The notes beneath the pieces were generated by a model. That model was given only the letters and a program-made list of their open reading frames with translations. It ran no database searches and was not told the DNA's origin. The position numbers were made by a program, and so were the translations under genes. Shown here piece by piece: positions 45,001 to 58,700 of a stretch of 64,000 nucleotides of DNA. This DNA comes from Elmis aenea (taxonomy: Eukaryota; Arthropoda; Insecta; Coleoptera; Elmidae). The stretch spans positions 62,001 through 126,000 of the forward strand of contig CANTFG010000085.1 of NCBI GenBank assembly GCA_947652605.1, given 5' to 3'. Position 1 is the first letter of the stretch. The number at the start of each line of letters is the position of its first letter.

Positions 45001-48000
45001 TCCTTCATCTCCTCCTTCATCTCCTCCTTCATCTCCTCCTTCATCTTCTCCTTCATCTCTTCCGTCATCTCCTCCATCATCTCCTCCTTCATCTCCATCT
45101 CCTAATTCATCTCCTCCTTCATCTCCTCCTTCATCTCCTCCTTCATCTCCTCCTTCATCTCCTCCTTCATCTCCTCCTTCATCTCCTCCTTCATCTCCTC
45201 CTTCATCTCCTCCTTCATCTCCTCCTTCATCTCCTCCTTCATCTCCTCCTTCATCTCCTCCTTCATCTCCTCCTTCATCTCCTCCTTCATCTCCTCCTTA
45301 ATCTCCTCCTTCATCTCCTCCTTAATCTCCTCCTTCATCTCCTCCTTCATCTCCTCCTTCATCTCTTCCTTCATCTCCTCCTTCATCTCCTTCATCTCCT
45401 GCTTCTTCTCCTGCTTTATCTCCTGCTTCATCTCCTGCTTTATCTCCTGCTTCATCTCCTCCTTCATCTCCTCCTTCATCTCCTCCTTCATCTCCTCCAT
45501 CTCCTCCTTTATCTCTTCCTTCATCTCCTCCTTCATCTCCTCCTTCATCTCCTCCATCTCCTTCATCTCCTCCTTCATCTCCTCCTTCATCTCCTCCTTG
45601 ATCTCCTCCTTGATCTCCTCCTTGATCTCCTCCTTCATCTCCTCCTTCATCTCCTCCTTCATCTCCTACTTCATCTCCTCCTTCATCTCCTCCTTCATCT
45701 CCTTCATCTCCTCCTTCATCTCCTCCTTCATCTCCTCCTTCATCTCCTTCATCTCCTCCTTCTTCTCCTCCTTCATCTCCTCCTTTATCTCCTCCTTCAT
45801 CTCCTCCATCTCCTCCATCTCCTCCTTGATCTCCTCCTTCATCTCCTCCTTCATCTCTTCCTTCATCTCCTCCTTGATCATCTCCTTCATCTCCTCCTTC
45901 ATCTCCTCCTTCATCTCCTCCTTCATCTCCTCCTTCATCTTCTCCTTCATCTCCTCCTTTATCTCTTCGTTCATCTCCTCCTTCATCTCCTGCTTCTTCT
46001 CTTGCTTTATCTCCTGCTTCATCTCCTACTTTATCTCCTGCTTCATCTCCTCCTTCATCTCCTCCTTCATCTCCTCCTTTATTTCCTCTTTCATCTCCTC
46101 CTTCATCTCCTCCTTCATCTCCTCCTTCATCTCCTCCTTCATCTCCTCCTTCATCTCCTCCTTCATCTCCTCCTTCATCTCCTCCTTCATCTCCTCCTTC
46201 ATCTCCTCCTTTATCTCTTCGTTCATCTCCTCCTTCATCTCCTGCTTCTTCTCCTGCTTTATCTCCTGCTTTATCTCCTGCTTCATCTCCTGCTTTATCT
46301 CCTGCTTTATCTCCTCCTTTATCTCCTCCTTCATCTCCTCTTTCATCTCCTCCATCTCCTCCATCTCCTCCTTGATCTCCTCCTTCATCTCCTCCTTCAT
46401 CTCTTCCTTCATCTCCTCCTTGATCATCTCCTTCATCTCCTCCTTCATCTCCTCCTTCATCTCCTCCTTCATCTCCTCCTTCATCTTCTCCTTCATCTCC
46501 TCCTTTATCTCTTCGTTCATCTCCTCCTTCATCTCCTGCTTCTTCTCTTGCTTTATCTCCTGCTTCATCTCCTACTTTATCTCCTGCTTCATCTCCTCCT
46601 TCATCTCCTCCTTCATCTCCTCCTTTATTTCCTCTTTCATCTCCTCCTTCATCTCCTCCTTCATCTCCTCCTTCATCTCCTCCTTCATCTCCTCCTTCAT
46701 CTTCTCCTTCATCTCCTCCGTCATCTCCTCCATCATCTCCTCCTTTATCTCCATCTCCTAATTCATCTCCTCCTTCATCTCCTCCTTCATCTCCTCCTTC
46801 ATCTCCTCCTTCATCTCCTCCTTCATCTCCTCCTTCATCTCCTCCTTCATCTCCTCCTTCATCTCCTCCTTCATCTCCTCCTTCATCTCCTCCTTCATCT
46901 CCTCCTTCATCTCCTCCTTCATCTCCTCCTTCATCTCCTCCTTCATCTCCTTCTTCATCTCCTCCTTCTTCTCCTGCTTCATCTCCTCCCTTATCTTCTC
47001 CTTCATCTCCTCCGTCATCTCCTCCATCATCTCCTCCTTCATCTCCATCTCCTCCATCATCTCCTCTTTCATCTCCTCCTTCATCTCCTCCTTCATCTCC
47101 TCCTTCATCTCCTCCTTCATCTCCTCCTTCATCTCCTCCTTCATCTCCTCCTTCATCTTCTCCTTCATCTCCTCCGTCATCTCCTCCATCATCTCCTCCT
47201 TCATCTCCATCTCCTAATTCATCTCCTCCTTCATCTCCTCCTTCATCTCCTCCTTCATCTCCTCCTTCATCTCCTCCTTCATCTCCTCCTTCATCTCCTC
47301 CTTCATCTCCTCCTTCATCTCCTCCTTCATCTCCTCCTTCATCTCCTCCTTCATCTCCTCCTTCATCTCCTCCTTCATCTCCTCCTTTATCTCCTCCTTA
47401 ATCTCCTCCTTCATCTCCTCCTTAATCTCCTCCTTCATCTCCTCCTTCATCTCCTCCTTCATCTCTTCCTTCATCTCCTCCTTCATCTCCTTCATCTCCT
47501 GCTTCTTCTCCTGCTTTATCTCCTGCTTCATCTCCTGCTTTATCTCCTGCTTCATCTCCTCCTTCATCTCCTCCTTCATCTCTTCCTTCATCTCCTCCTT
47601 CATCTACTCCTTCATCTCCTCCTTCATCTCCTCCTTCATCTCCTCCTTCATCTCCTCCTTCATCTCCTCCTTCATCTCCTCCTTCATCTCCTTCTTCATC
47701 TCCTCCTTCATCGCCTCCTTCATCTCCTGCTTCATCTTCTCCTTCATCTCCTCCTTCATCTCCTCCTTCACCTCCTCCTTCATCTCCTACTTCATCTCCT
47801 CCTTCATCTCCTCCTTCATCTCCTACTTCATCTCCTCCTTCATCTCCTCCTTCATCTCCTCCTTCATCTCCTCCTTCATCTCCTCCTTCATCTCCTCCTT
47901 GATCTCCTCCTTCATCTCCTCCTTCATCTCCTCCTTCATCTCCTCCTTCATCTCCTCCTTCATCTCCTCCTTCATCTCCTCCTTCATCTCCTCCTTCATC

Positions 48001-49771
48001 TCCTCCTTCATCTCCTCCTTCATCTCCTTCTTCATCTCCTCCTTCTTCTCCTGCTTCATCTCCTCCTTCATCTTCTCCTTCATCTTCTCCGTCATCTCCT
48101 CCATCATCTCCTCCTTCATCTCCATCTCCTCCATCATCTCCTCTTTCATCTCCTCCTTCATCTCCTTCTTCATCTCCTCCTTCATCTCCTCCTTCATCTC
48201 CTCCTTCATCTCCTCCTTCATCTCCTCCTTCATCTTCTCCTTCATCTCTTCTGTCATCTCCTCCATCATCTCCTCCTTCATCTCCATCTCCTAATTCATC
48301 TCCTCCTTCATCTCCTCCTTCATCTCCTCCTTCATCTCCTCCTTCATCTCCTCCTTCATCTCCTCCTTCATCTCCTCCTTCATCTCCTCCTTCATCTCCT
48401 CCTTCATCTCCTCCTTCATCTCCTCCTTCATCTCCTCCTTCATCTCCTCCTTCATCTCCTCCTTAATCTCCTCCTTCATCTCCTCCTTAATCTCCTCCTT
48501 CATCTCCTCCTTCATCTCCTCCTTCATCTCTTCCTTCATCTCCTCCTTCATCTCCTTCATCTCCTGCTTCTTCTCCTGCTTTATCTCCTGCTTCATCTCC
48601 TGCTTTATCTCCTGCTTCATCTCCTCCTTCATCTCCTCCTTCATCTCCTCCTTCATCTCCTCCATCTCCTCCTTTATCTCTTCCTTCATCTCCTCCTTCA
48701 TCTCCTCCTTCATCTCCTCCATCTCCTTCATCTCCTCCTTCATCTCCTCCTTCATCTCCTCCTTGATCTCCTCCTTGATCTCCTCCTTGATCTCCTCCTT
48801 CATCTCCTCCTTCATCTCCTCCTTCATCTCCTACTTCATCTCCTCCTTCATCTCCTCCTTCATCTCCTTCATCTCCTCCTTCATCTCCTCCTTCATCTCC
48901 TCCTTCATCTCCTTCATCTCCTCCTTCTTCTCCTCCTTCATCTCCTCCTTTATCTCCTCCTTCATCTCCTCCATCTCCTCCATCTCCTCCTTGATCTCCT
49001 CCTTCATCTCCTCCTTCATCTCTTCCTTCATCTCCTCCTTGATCATCTCCTTCATCTCCTCCTTCATCTCCTCCTTCATCTCCTCCTTCATCTCCTCCTT
49101 CATCTTCTCCTTCATCTCCTCCTTTATCTCTTCGTTCATCTCCTCCTTCATCTCCTGCTTCTTCTCTTGCTTTATCTCCTGCTTCATCTCCTACTTTATC
49201 TCCTGCTTCATCTCCTCCTTCATCTCCTCCTTCATCTCCTCCTTTATTTCCTCTTTCATCTCCTCCTTCATCTCCTCCTTCATCTCCTCCTTCATCTCCT
49301 CCTTCATCTCCTCCTTCATCTCCTCCTTCATCTCCTCCTTCATCTCCTCCTTCATCTCCTCCTTCATCTCCTCCTTTATCTCTTCGTTCATCTCCTCCTT
49401 CATCTCCTGCTTCTTCTCCTGCTTTATCTCCTGCTTTATCTCCTGCTTCATCTCCTGCTTTATCTCCTGCTTTATCTCCTCCTTTATCTCCTCCTTCATC
49501 TCCTCTTTCATCTCCTCCTTCATCTCCTCCTTCATCTCCTCCTTCATCTCCTTCTTCATCTCCTCCTTCATCTCCTCCTTCATCTCCTCCTTCATGTCCT
49601 CCTTTATCTCCTCCTTCATCTTCTCCTTCATCTCCTTCTTCATCTACTCCTTCATCTCCTCCTTCATCTCCTCCTTCATCTCCTCCTTCATCTCCTTCAT
49701 CTCCTCCTTCGTCTTTTCCTTCTTCTTCTCCTTCATCTCCTTCATCTCGACCTTCTTCTTCATCTCCTTCT
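39079..49771. repeat. 12-bp CTCCTTCATCTC minisatellite array, macro-copy 3
   Basis: About 10.69 kb, 132 bp (11 units) longer than copy 1 and 540 bp (45 units) shorter than copy 2. The TAATTC marker occurs ten times (41260, 41728, 42481, 42853, 43690, 44158, 45103, 46759, 47215, 48292). Two local rearrangements distinguish it. A block carrying the rare ATCCCCTCC unit is present twice, 216 bp (18 units) apart, near 40651 and 40867, where copies 1 and 2 have one. Near 42259-42280, CATCGCC is joined almost directly to CCGTCATC, removing roughly 400 bp present in copy 1 (4684-5110). No gene called. Confidence 0.95.
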
Positions 49772-52700
49772 ACAGCAAATGGCTTCAAACTTCGTATACA
49801 CATTAGTTATGAGCGATTTAAGGATTATTAGCCCCTAAATACGATTTTTAATTTTTCGTGAAAAATGGGAAAAGTGCAAGGGCTATATAGTCTTTGCACT
49901 TTTTTCGACCAAAAAAATCGATTTTCTTAAAACTACAGCAAATGGCTTCAAACTTCTTATACACGTTAGTTATGAGCGAATTAAGGATTATTAGCCCCTA
50001 AATACGATTTTTAATTTTTCGTGAAAAATGGGAAAAGTACAAAGGCTATAGTCTTTGCACTTTTTTCGACAAAAAAATCGATTTTCTTAAAACTATAGCA
50101 AATGGCTTCAAACTTCTTAAACACGTTAGTTACGAGCAAGTTAAGGATTATTAGCCCCTAAATACGATTTTTAATTTTTCGCGAAAAATGGGAAAAGTAC
50201 AAAGGCTATAGTCTTTGCACTTTTTTCGACAAAAAAATCGATTTTCTTAAAACTACAGCAAATGGCTTCAAACTTCTTATACACGTTAGTTACGAGCAAG
50301 TTAAGGATTATTAGCCCCTAAATACGATTTTTAATTTTTCGTGAAAAATGGGAAAAGTACAAAGGCTATAGTCTTTGCACTTTTTTCGACAAAAAAATCG
50401 ATTTTCTTAAAACTACAGCAAATGGCTTCAAACTTCTTATACACGTTAGTTATGAGCGAATTAAGGATTATTAGCCCCTAAATACGATTTTTAATTTTTC
50501 GTGAAAAATGGGAAAAGTACAAAGGCTAGTCTTTGCACTTTTTTCGACAAAAAAATCGATTTTCTTAAAACTATAGCAAATGGCTTCAAACTTCTTAAAC
50601 ACGTTAGTTACGAGCAAGTTAAGGATTATTAGCCCCTAAATACGATTTTTAATTTTTCGCGAAAAATGGGAAAAGTACAAAGGCTATAGTCTTTGCACTT
50701 TTTTCGACAAAAAAATCGATTTTCTTAAAACTACAGCAAATGGCTTCAAACTTCTTATACAAGTTAGTTATGAGCGAATTAAGGATTATTAGCCCCTAAA
50801 TACGATTTTTAATTTTTCGCGAAAAATGGGAAAAGTACAAAGGCTATAGTCTTTGCACTTTTTTCGACAAAAAAATCGATTTTCTTAAAACTACAGCAAA
50901 TGGCTTCAAACTTCTTATACACGTTAGTTACGAGCAAGTTAAGGATTATTAGCCCCTAAATACGATTTTTAATTTTTCGCGAAAAATGGGAAAAGTACAA
51001 AGGCTATAGTCTGCACTTTTTTCGACAAAAAAATCGATTTTCTTAAAACTACAGCAAATGGCTTCAAACTTCTTATACACGTTAGTTATGAGCGAATTAA
51101 GGATTATTAGCCCCTAAATACGATTTTTAATTTTTCGTGAAAAATGGGAAAAGTACAAAGGCTATAGTCTTTGCACTTTTTTCGACAAAAAAATCGATTT
51201 TTTTAAAACTATAGCAAATGGCTTCAAACTTCTTAAACACGTTAGTTACGAGCAAGTTAAGGATTATTAGCCCCTAAATACGATTTTTAATTTTTCGCGA
51301 AAAATGGGAAAAGTACAAAGGCTATAGTCTTTGCACTTTTTTCGACAAAAAAATCGATTTTCTTAAAACTACAGCAAATGGCTTCAAACTTCTTATACAA
51401 GTTAGTTATGAGCGAATTAAGGATTATTAGCCCCTAAATACGATTTTTAATTTTTCGCGAAAAATGGGAAAAGTACAAAGGCTATAGTCTTTGCACTTTT
51501 TTCGACAAAAAAATCGATTTTCTTAAAACTACAGCAAATGGCTTCAAACTTCTTATACACGTTAGTTACGAGCAAGTTAAGGATTATTAGCCCCTAAATA
51601 CGATTTTTAATTTTTCGCGAAAAATGGGAAAAGTACAAAGGCTATAGTCTGCACTTTTTTCGACAAAAAAATCGATTTTCTTAAAACTACAGCAAATGGC
51701 TTCAAACTTCTTATACAAGTTAGTTATGAGCGAATTAAGGATTATTAGCCCCTAAATACGATTTTTAATTTTTCGCGAAAAATGGGAAAAGTACAAAGGC
51801 TATAGTCTTTGCACTTTTTTCGACAAAAAAATCGATTTTCTTAAAACTACAGCAAATGGCTTCAAACTTCTTATACACGTTAGTTACGAGCAAGTTAAGG
51901 ATTATTAGCCCCTAAATACGATTTTTAATTTTTCGCGAAAAATGGGAAAAGTACAAAGGCTATAGTCTGCACTTTTTTCGACAAAAAAATCGATTTTCTT
52001 AAAACTACAGCAAATGGCTTCAAACTTCTTATACACGTTAGTTATGAGCGAATTAAGGATTATTAGCCCCTAAATACGATTTTTAATTTTTCGTGAAAAA
52101 TGGGAAAAGTACAAAGGCTATAGTCTGCACTTTTTTCGACAAAAAAATCGATTTTCTTAAAACTATAGCAAATGGCTTCAAACTTCTTAAACACGTTAGT
52201 TACGAGCAAGTTAAGGATTATTATTCCCTAAATACGATTTTTAATTTTTCGCGAAAAATGGGAAAAGTACAAAGGCTATAAGTCTTTGCACTTTTTTCGA
52301 CAAAAAAATCGATTTTCTTAAAACTACAGCAAATGGCTTCAAACTTCTTATACACGTTAGTTACGAGCAAGTTAAGGATTATTAGCCCCTAAATACGATT
52401 TTTAATTTTTCGCGAAAAATGGGAAAAGTACAAAGGCTATAGTCTGCACTTTTTTCGACAAAAAAATCGATTTTCTTAAAACTACAGCAAATGGCTTCAA
52501 ACTTCTTATACACGTTAGTTATGAGCGAATTAAGGATTATTAGCCCCTAAATACGATTTTTAATTTTTCGCGAAAAATGGGAAAAGTACAAAGGCTATAG
52601 TCTTTGCACTTTTTTCGACAAAAAAATCGATTTTCTTAAAACTACAGCAAATGGCTTCAAACTTCTTAAACACGTTAGTTATGAGCAATTTAAGGATTAT

Positions 52701-55700
52701 TAGCCCCTAAATACGATTTTTAATTTTTCGCGAAAAATGGGAGAAGTACAAAGGCTATAGTCTTTGCACTTTTTTCGACAAAAAAATCGATTTTCTTAAA
52801 ACTATAGCAAATGGCTTCAAACTTCTTAAACACGTTAGTTACGAGCAAGTTAAGGATTATTATTCCCTAAATACGATTTTTAATTTTTCGCGAAAAATGG
52901 GAAAAGTACAAAGGCTATAGTCTTTGCACTTTTTTCGACAAAAAAATCGATTTTCTTAAAACTACAGCAAATGGCTTCAAACTTCTTATACACGTTAGTT
53001 ACGAGCAAGTTAAGGATTATTAGCCCCTAAATACGATTTTTAATTTTTCGCGAAAAATGGGAAAAGTACAAAGGCTATAGTCTGCACTTTTTTCGACAAA
53101 AAAATCGATTTTCTTAAAACTACAGCAAATGGCTTCAAACTTCTTATACACGTTAGTTATGAGCGAATTAAGGATTATTAGCCCCTAAATACGATTTTTA
53201 ATTTTTCGCGAAAAATGGGAAAAGTACAAAGGCTATAGTCTTTGCACTTTTTTCGACAAAAAAATCGATTTTCTTAAAACTACAGCAAATGGCTTCAAAC
53301 TTCTTAAACACGTTAGTTATGAGCAATTTAAGGATTATTAGCCCCTAAATACGATTTTTAATTTTTCGCGAAAAATGGGAGAAGTACAAAGGCTATAGTC
53401 TTTGCACTTTTTTCGACAAAAAAATCGATTTTCTTAAAACTACAGCAAATGGCTTCAAACTTCTTATACACGTTAGTTACGAGCAAGTTAAGGATTATTA
53501 GCCCCTAAATACGATTTTTAATTTTTCGTGAAAAATGGGAAAAGTACAAAGGCTATATAGTCTTTGCACTTTTTTCGACAAAAAAATCGATTTTCTTAAA
53601 ACTACAGCAAATGGCTTCAAACTTCTTATACACGTTAGTTATGAGCGAATTAAGGATTATTAGCCCCTAAATACGATTTTTAATTTTTCGTGAAAAATGG
53701 GAAAAGTACAAAGGCTAGTCTGCACTTTTTTCGACAAAAAAATCGATTTTCTTAAAACTACAGCAAATGGCTTCAAACTTCTTATACACGTTAGTTATGA
53801 GCGAATTAAGGATTATTAGCCCCTAAATACGATTTTTAATTTTTCGCGAAAAATGGGAAAAGTACAAAGGCTATAAGTCTTTGCACTTTTTTCGACAAAA
53901 AAATCGATTTTCTTAAAACTACAGCAAATGGCTTCAAACTTCTTAAACACGTTAGTTATGAGCAATTTAAGGATTATTAGCCCCTAAATACGATTTTTAA
54001 TTTTTCGCGAAAAATGGGAGAAGTACAAAGGCTATAGTCTTTGCACTTTTTTCGACAAAAAAATCGATTTTCTTAAAACTACAGCAAATGGCTTCAAACT
54101 TCTTAAACACGTTAGTTATGAGCAATTTAAAGATTATTAGCCCCTAAATACGATTTTTAATTTTTCGTGAAAAATGGGAAAAGTACAAAGGCTATAGTCT
54201 TTGCACTTTTTTCGACAAAAAAATCGATTTTCTTAAAACTACAGCAAATGGCTTCAAACTTCTTATACACGTTAGTTACGAGCAAGTTAAGGATTATTAG
54301 CCCCTAAATACGATTTTTAATTTTTCGCGAAAAATGGGAAAAGTACAAAGGCTATAGTCTGCACTTTTTTCGACAAAAAAATCGATTTTCTTAAAACTAC
54401 AGCAAATGGCTTCAAACTTCTTATACACGTTAGTTATGAGCGAATTAAGGATTATTAGCCCCTAAATACGATTTTTAATTTTTCGTGAAAAATGGGAAAA
54501 GTACAAAGGCTATAGTCTGCACTTTTTTCGACAAAAAAATCGATTTTCTTAAAACTATAGCAAATGGCTTCAAACTTCTTAAACACGTTAGTTACGAGCA
54601 AGTTAAGGATTATTAGCCCCTAAATACGATTTTTAATTTTTCGCGAAAAATGGGAAAAGTACAAAGGCTATAGTCTTTGCACTTTTTTCGACAAAAAAAT
54701 CGATTTTCTTAAAACTACAGCAAATGGCTTCAAACTTCTTATACACGTTAGTTACGAGCAAGTTAAGGATTATTAGCCCCTAAATACGATTTTTAATTTT
54801 TCGTGAAAAATGGGAAAAGTACAAAGGCTATAAGTCTTTGCACTTTTTTCGACAAAAAAATCGATTTTCTTAAAACTACAGCAAATGGCTTCAAACTTCT
54901 TATACACGTTAGTTATGAGCGAATTAAGGATTATTAGCCCCTAAATACGATTTTTAATTTTTCGTGAAAAATGGGAAAAGTACAAAGGCTAGTCTTTGCA
55001 CTTTTTTCGACAAAAAAATCGATTTTCTTAAAACTATAGCAAATGGCTTCAAACTTCTTAAACACGTTAGTTACGAGCAAGTTAAGGATTATTAGCCCCT
55101 AAATACGATTTTTAATTTTTCGCGAAAAATGGGAAAAGTACAAAGGCTATAGTCTTTGCACTTTTTTCGACAAAAAAATCGATTTTCTTAAAACTACAGC
55201 AAATGGCTTCAAACTTCTTAAACACGTTAGTTATGAGCAATTTAAAGATTATTAGCCGCTAAATACGATTTTTAATTTTTCGTGAAAAATGGGAAAAGTA
55301 CAAAGGCTATAGTCTTTGCACTTTTTTCGACAAAAAAATCGATTTTCTTAAAACTACAGCAAATGGCTTCAAACTTCTTATACAAGTTAGTTATGAGCGA
55401 ATTAAGGATTATTAGCCCCTAAATACGATTTTTAATTTTTCGCGAAAAATGGGAAAAGTACAAAGGCTATAGTCTTTGCACTTTTTTCGACAAAAAAATC
55501 GATTTTCTTAAAACTACAGCAAATGGCTTCAAACTTCTTAAACACGTTAGTTATGAGCAATTTAAAGATTATTAGCCGCTAAATACGATTTTTAATTTTT
55601 CGTGAAAAATGGGAAAAGTACAAAGGCTATAGTCTTTGCACTTTTTTCGACAAAAAAATCGATTTTCTTAAAACTACAGCAAATGGCTTCAAACTTCTTA

Positions 55701-58700
55701 TACAAGTTAGTTATGAGCGAATTAAGGATTATTAGCCCCTAAATACGATTTTTAATTTTTCGCGAAAAATGGGAAAAGTACAAAGGCTATTAGCCCCTAA
55801 ATACGATTTTTAATTTTTCGCGAAAAATGGGAAAAGTACAAAGGCTATAGTCTTTGCACTTTTTTCGACAAAAAAATCGATTTTCTTAAAACTACAGCAA
55901 ATGGCTTCAAACTTCTTAAACACGTTAGTTACGAGCAAGTTAAGGATTATTAGCCCCTAAATACGATTTTTAATTTTTCGCGAAAAATGGGAAAAGTACA
56001 AAGGCTATAGTCTTTGCACTTTTTTCGAAAAAAAAAATCGATTTTCTTAAAACTACAGCAAATTTCAAACTTCTTATACACGTTAGTTACGAGCAAGTTA
56101 AGGATTATTAGCCCCTAAATACGATTTTTAATTTTTCGTGAAAAATGGGAAAAGTACAAAGGCTATAGTCTTTGCACTTTTTTCGACAAAAAAATCGATT
56201 TTCTTAAAACTACAGCAAATGGCTTCAAACTTCTTATACACGTTAGTTATGAGCGAATTAAGGATTATTAGCCCCTAAATACGATTTTTAATTTTTCGCG
56301 AAAAATGGGAAAAGTACAAAGGCTATAGTCTTTGCACTTTTTTCGACAAAAAAATCGATTTTCTTAAAACTACAGCAAATGGCTTCAAACTTCTTAAACA
56401 CGTTAGTTATGAGCAATTTAAGGATTATTAGCCCCTAAATACGATTTTTAATTTTTCGCGAAAAATGGGAGAAGTACAAAGGCTATAGTCTTTGCACTTT
56501 TTTCGACAAAAAAATCGATTTTCTTAAAACTACAGCAAATGGCTTCAAACTTCTTATACACGTTAGTTACGAGCAAGTTAAGGATTATTAGCCCCTAAAT
56601 ACGATTTTTAATTTTTCGCGAAAAATGGGAAAAGTACAAAGGCTATAGTCTTTGCACTTTTTTCGACAAAAAAATCGATTTTCTTAAAACTACAGCAAAT
56701 GGCTTCAAACTTCTTATACACGTTAGTTACGAGCAAGTTAAGGATTATTAGCCCCTAAATACGATTTTTAATTTTTCGTGAAAAATGGGAAAAGTACAAA
56801 GGCTATAGTCTTTGCACTTTTTTCGACAAAAAAATCGAGTTTCTTAAAACTACAGCAAATGGCTTCAAACTTCTTATACACGTTAGTTATGAGCGAATTA
56901 AGGATTATTAGCCCCTAAATACGATTTTTAATTTTTCGTGAAAAATGGGAAAAGTACAAAGGCTAGTCTGCACTTTTTTCGACAAAAAAATCGATTTTCT
57001 TAAAACTATAGCAAATGGCTTCAAACTTCTTAAACACGTTAGTTACGAGCAAGTTAAGGATTATTATTCCCTAAATACGATTTTTAATTTTTCGCGAAAA
57101 ATGGGAAAAGTACAAAGGCTATAGTCTTTGCACTTTTTTCGACAAAAAAATCGATTTTCTTAAAACTACAGCAAATGGCTTCAAACTTCTTATACACGTT
57201 AGTTACGAGCAAGTTAAGGATTATTAGCCCCTAAATACGATTTTTAATTTTTCGCGAAAAATGGGAAAAGTACAAAGGCTATAGTCTGCACTTTTTTCGA
57301 CAAAAAAATCGATTTTCTTAAAACTACAGCAAATGGCTTCAAACTTCTTATACACGTTAGTTATGAGCGAATTAAGGATTATTAGCCCCTAAATACGATT
57401 TTTAATTTTTCGCGAAAAATGGGAAAAGTACAAAGGCTATAAGTCTTTGCACTTTTTTCGACAAAAAAATCGATTTTCTTAAAACTACAGCAAATGGCTT
57501 CAAACTTCTTAAACACGTTAGTTATGAGCAATTTAAGGATTATTAGCCCCTAAATACGATTTTTAATTTTTCGCGAAAAATGGGAGAAGTACAAAGGCTA
57601 TAGTCTTTGCACTTTTTTCGACAAAAAAATCGATTTTCTTAAAACTACAGCAAATGGCTTCAAACTTCTTAAACACGTTAGTTATGAGCAATTTAAAGAT
57701 TATTAGCCCCTAAATACGATTTTTAATTTTTCGTGAAAAATGGGAAAAGTACAAAGGCTAGTCTGCACTTTTTTCGACAAAAAAATCGATTTTCTTAAAA
57801 CTACAGCAAATGGCTTCAAACTTCTTATACACGTTAGTTATGAGCGAATTAAGGATTATTAGCCCCTAAATACGATTTTTAATTTTTCGCGAAAAATGGG
57901 AAAAGTACAAAGGCTATAAGTCTTTGCACTTTTTTCGACAAAAAAATCGATTTTCTTAAAACTACAGCAAATGGCTTCAAACTTCTTAAACACGTTAGTT
58001 ATGAGCAATTTAAGGATTATTAGCCCCTAAATACGATTTTTAATTTTTCGCGAAAAATGGGAGAAGTACAAAGGCTATAGTCTTTGCACTTTTTTCGACA
58101 AAAAAATCGATTTTCTTAAAACTACAGCAAATGGCTTCAAACTTCTTAAACACGTTAGTTATGAGCAAGTTAAGGATTATTAGCCCCTAAATACGATTTT
58201 TAATTTTTCGTGAAAAATGGGAAAAGTACAAAGGCTATAGTCTTTGCACTTTTTTCGACAAAAAAATCGATTTTCTTAAAACTACAGCAAATGGCTTCAA
58301 ACTTCTTATACACGTTAGTTATGAGCGAATTAAGGATTATTAGCCCCTAAATACGATTTTTAATTTTTCGCGAAAAATGGGAAAAGTACAAAGGCTATAG
58401 TCTTTGCACTTTTTTCGACAAAAAAATCGATTTTCTTAAAACTACAGCAAATGGCTTCAAACTTCTTAAACACGTTAGTTATGAGCAATTTAAGGATTAT
58501 TAGCCCCTAAATACGATTTTTAATTTTTCGCGAAAAATGGGAGAAGTACAAAGGCTATAGTCTTTGCACTTTTTTCGACAAAAAAATCGATTTTCTTAAA
58601 ACTACAGCAAATGGCTTCAAACTTCTTATACACGTTAGTTACGAGCAAGTTAAGGATTATTAGCCCCTAAATACGATTTTTAATTTTTCGTGAAAAATGG

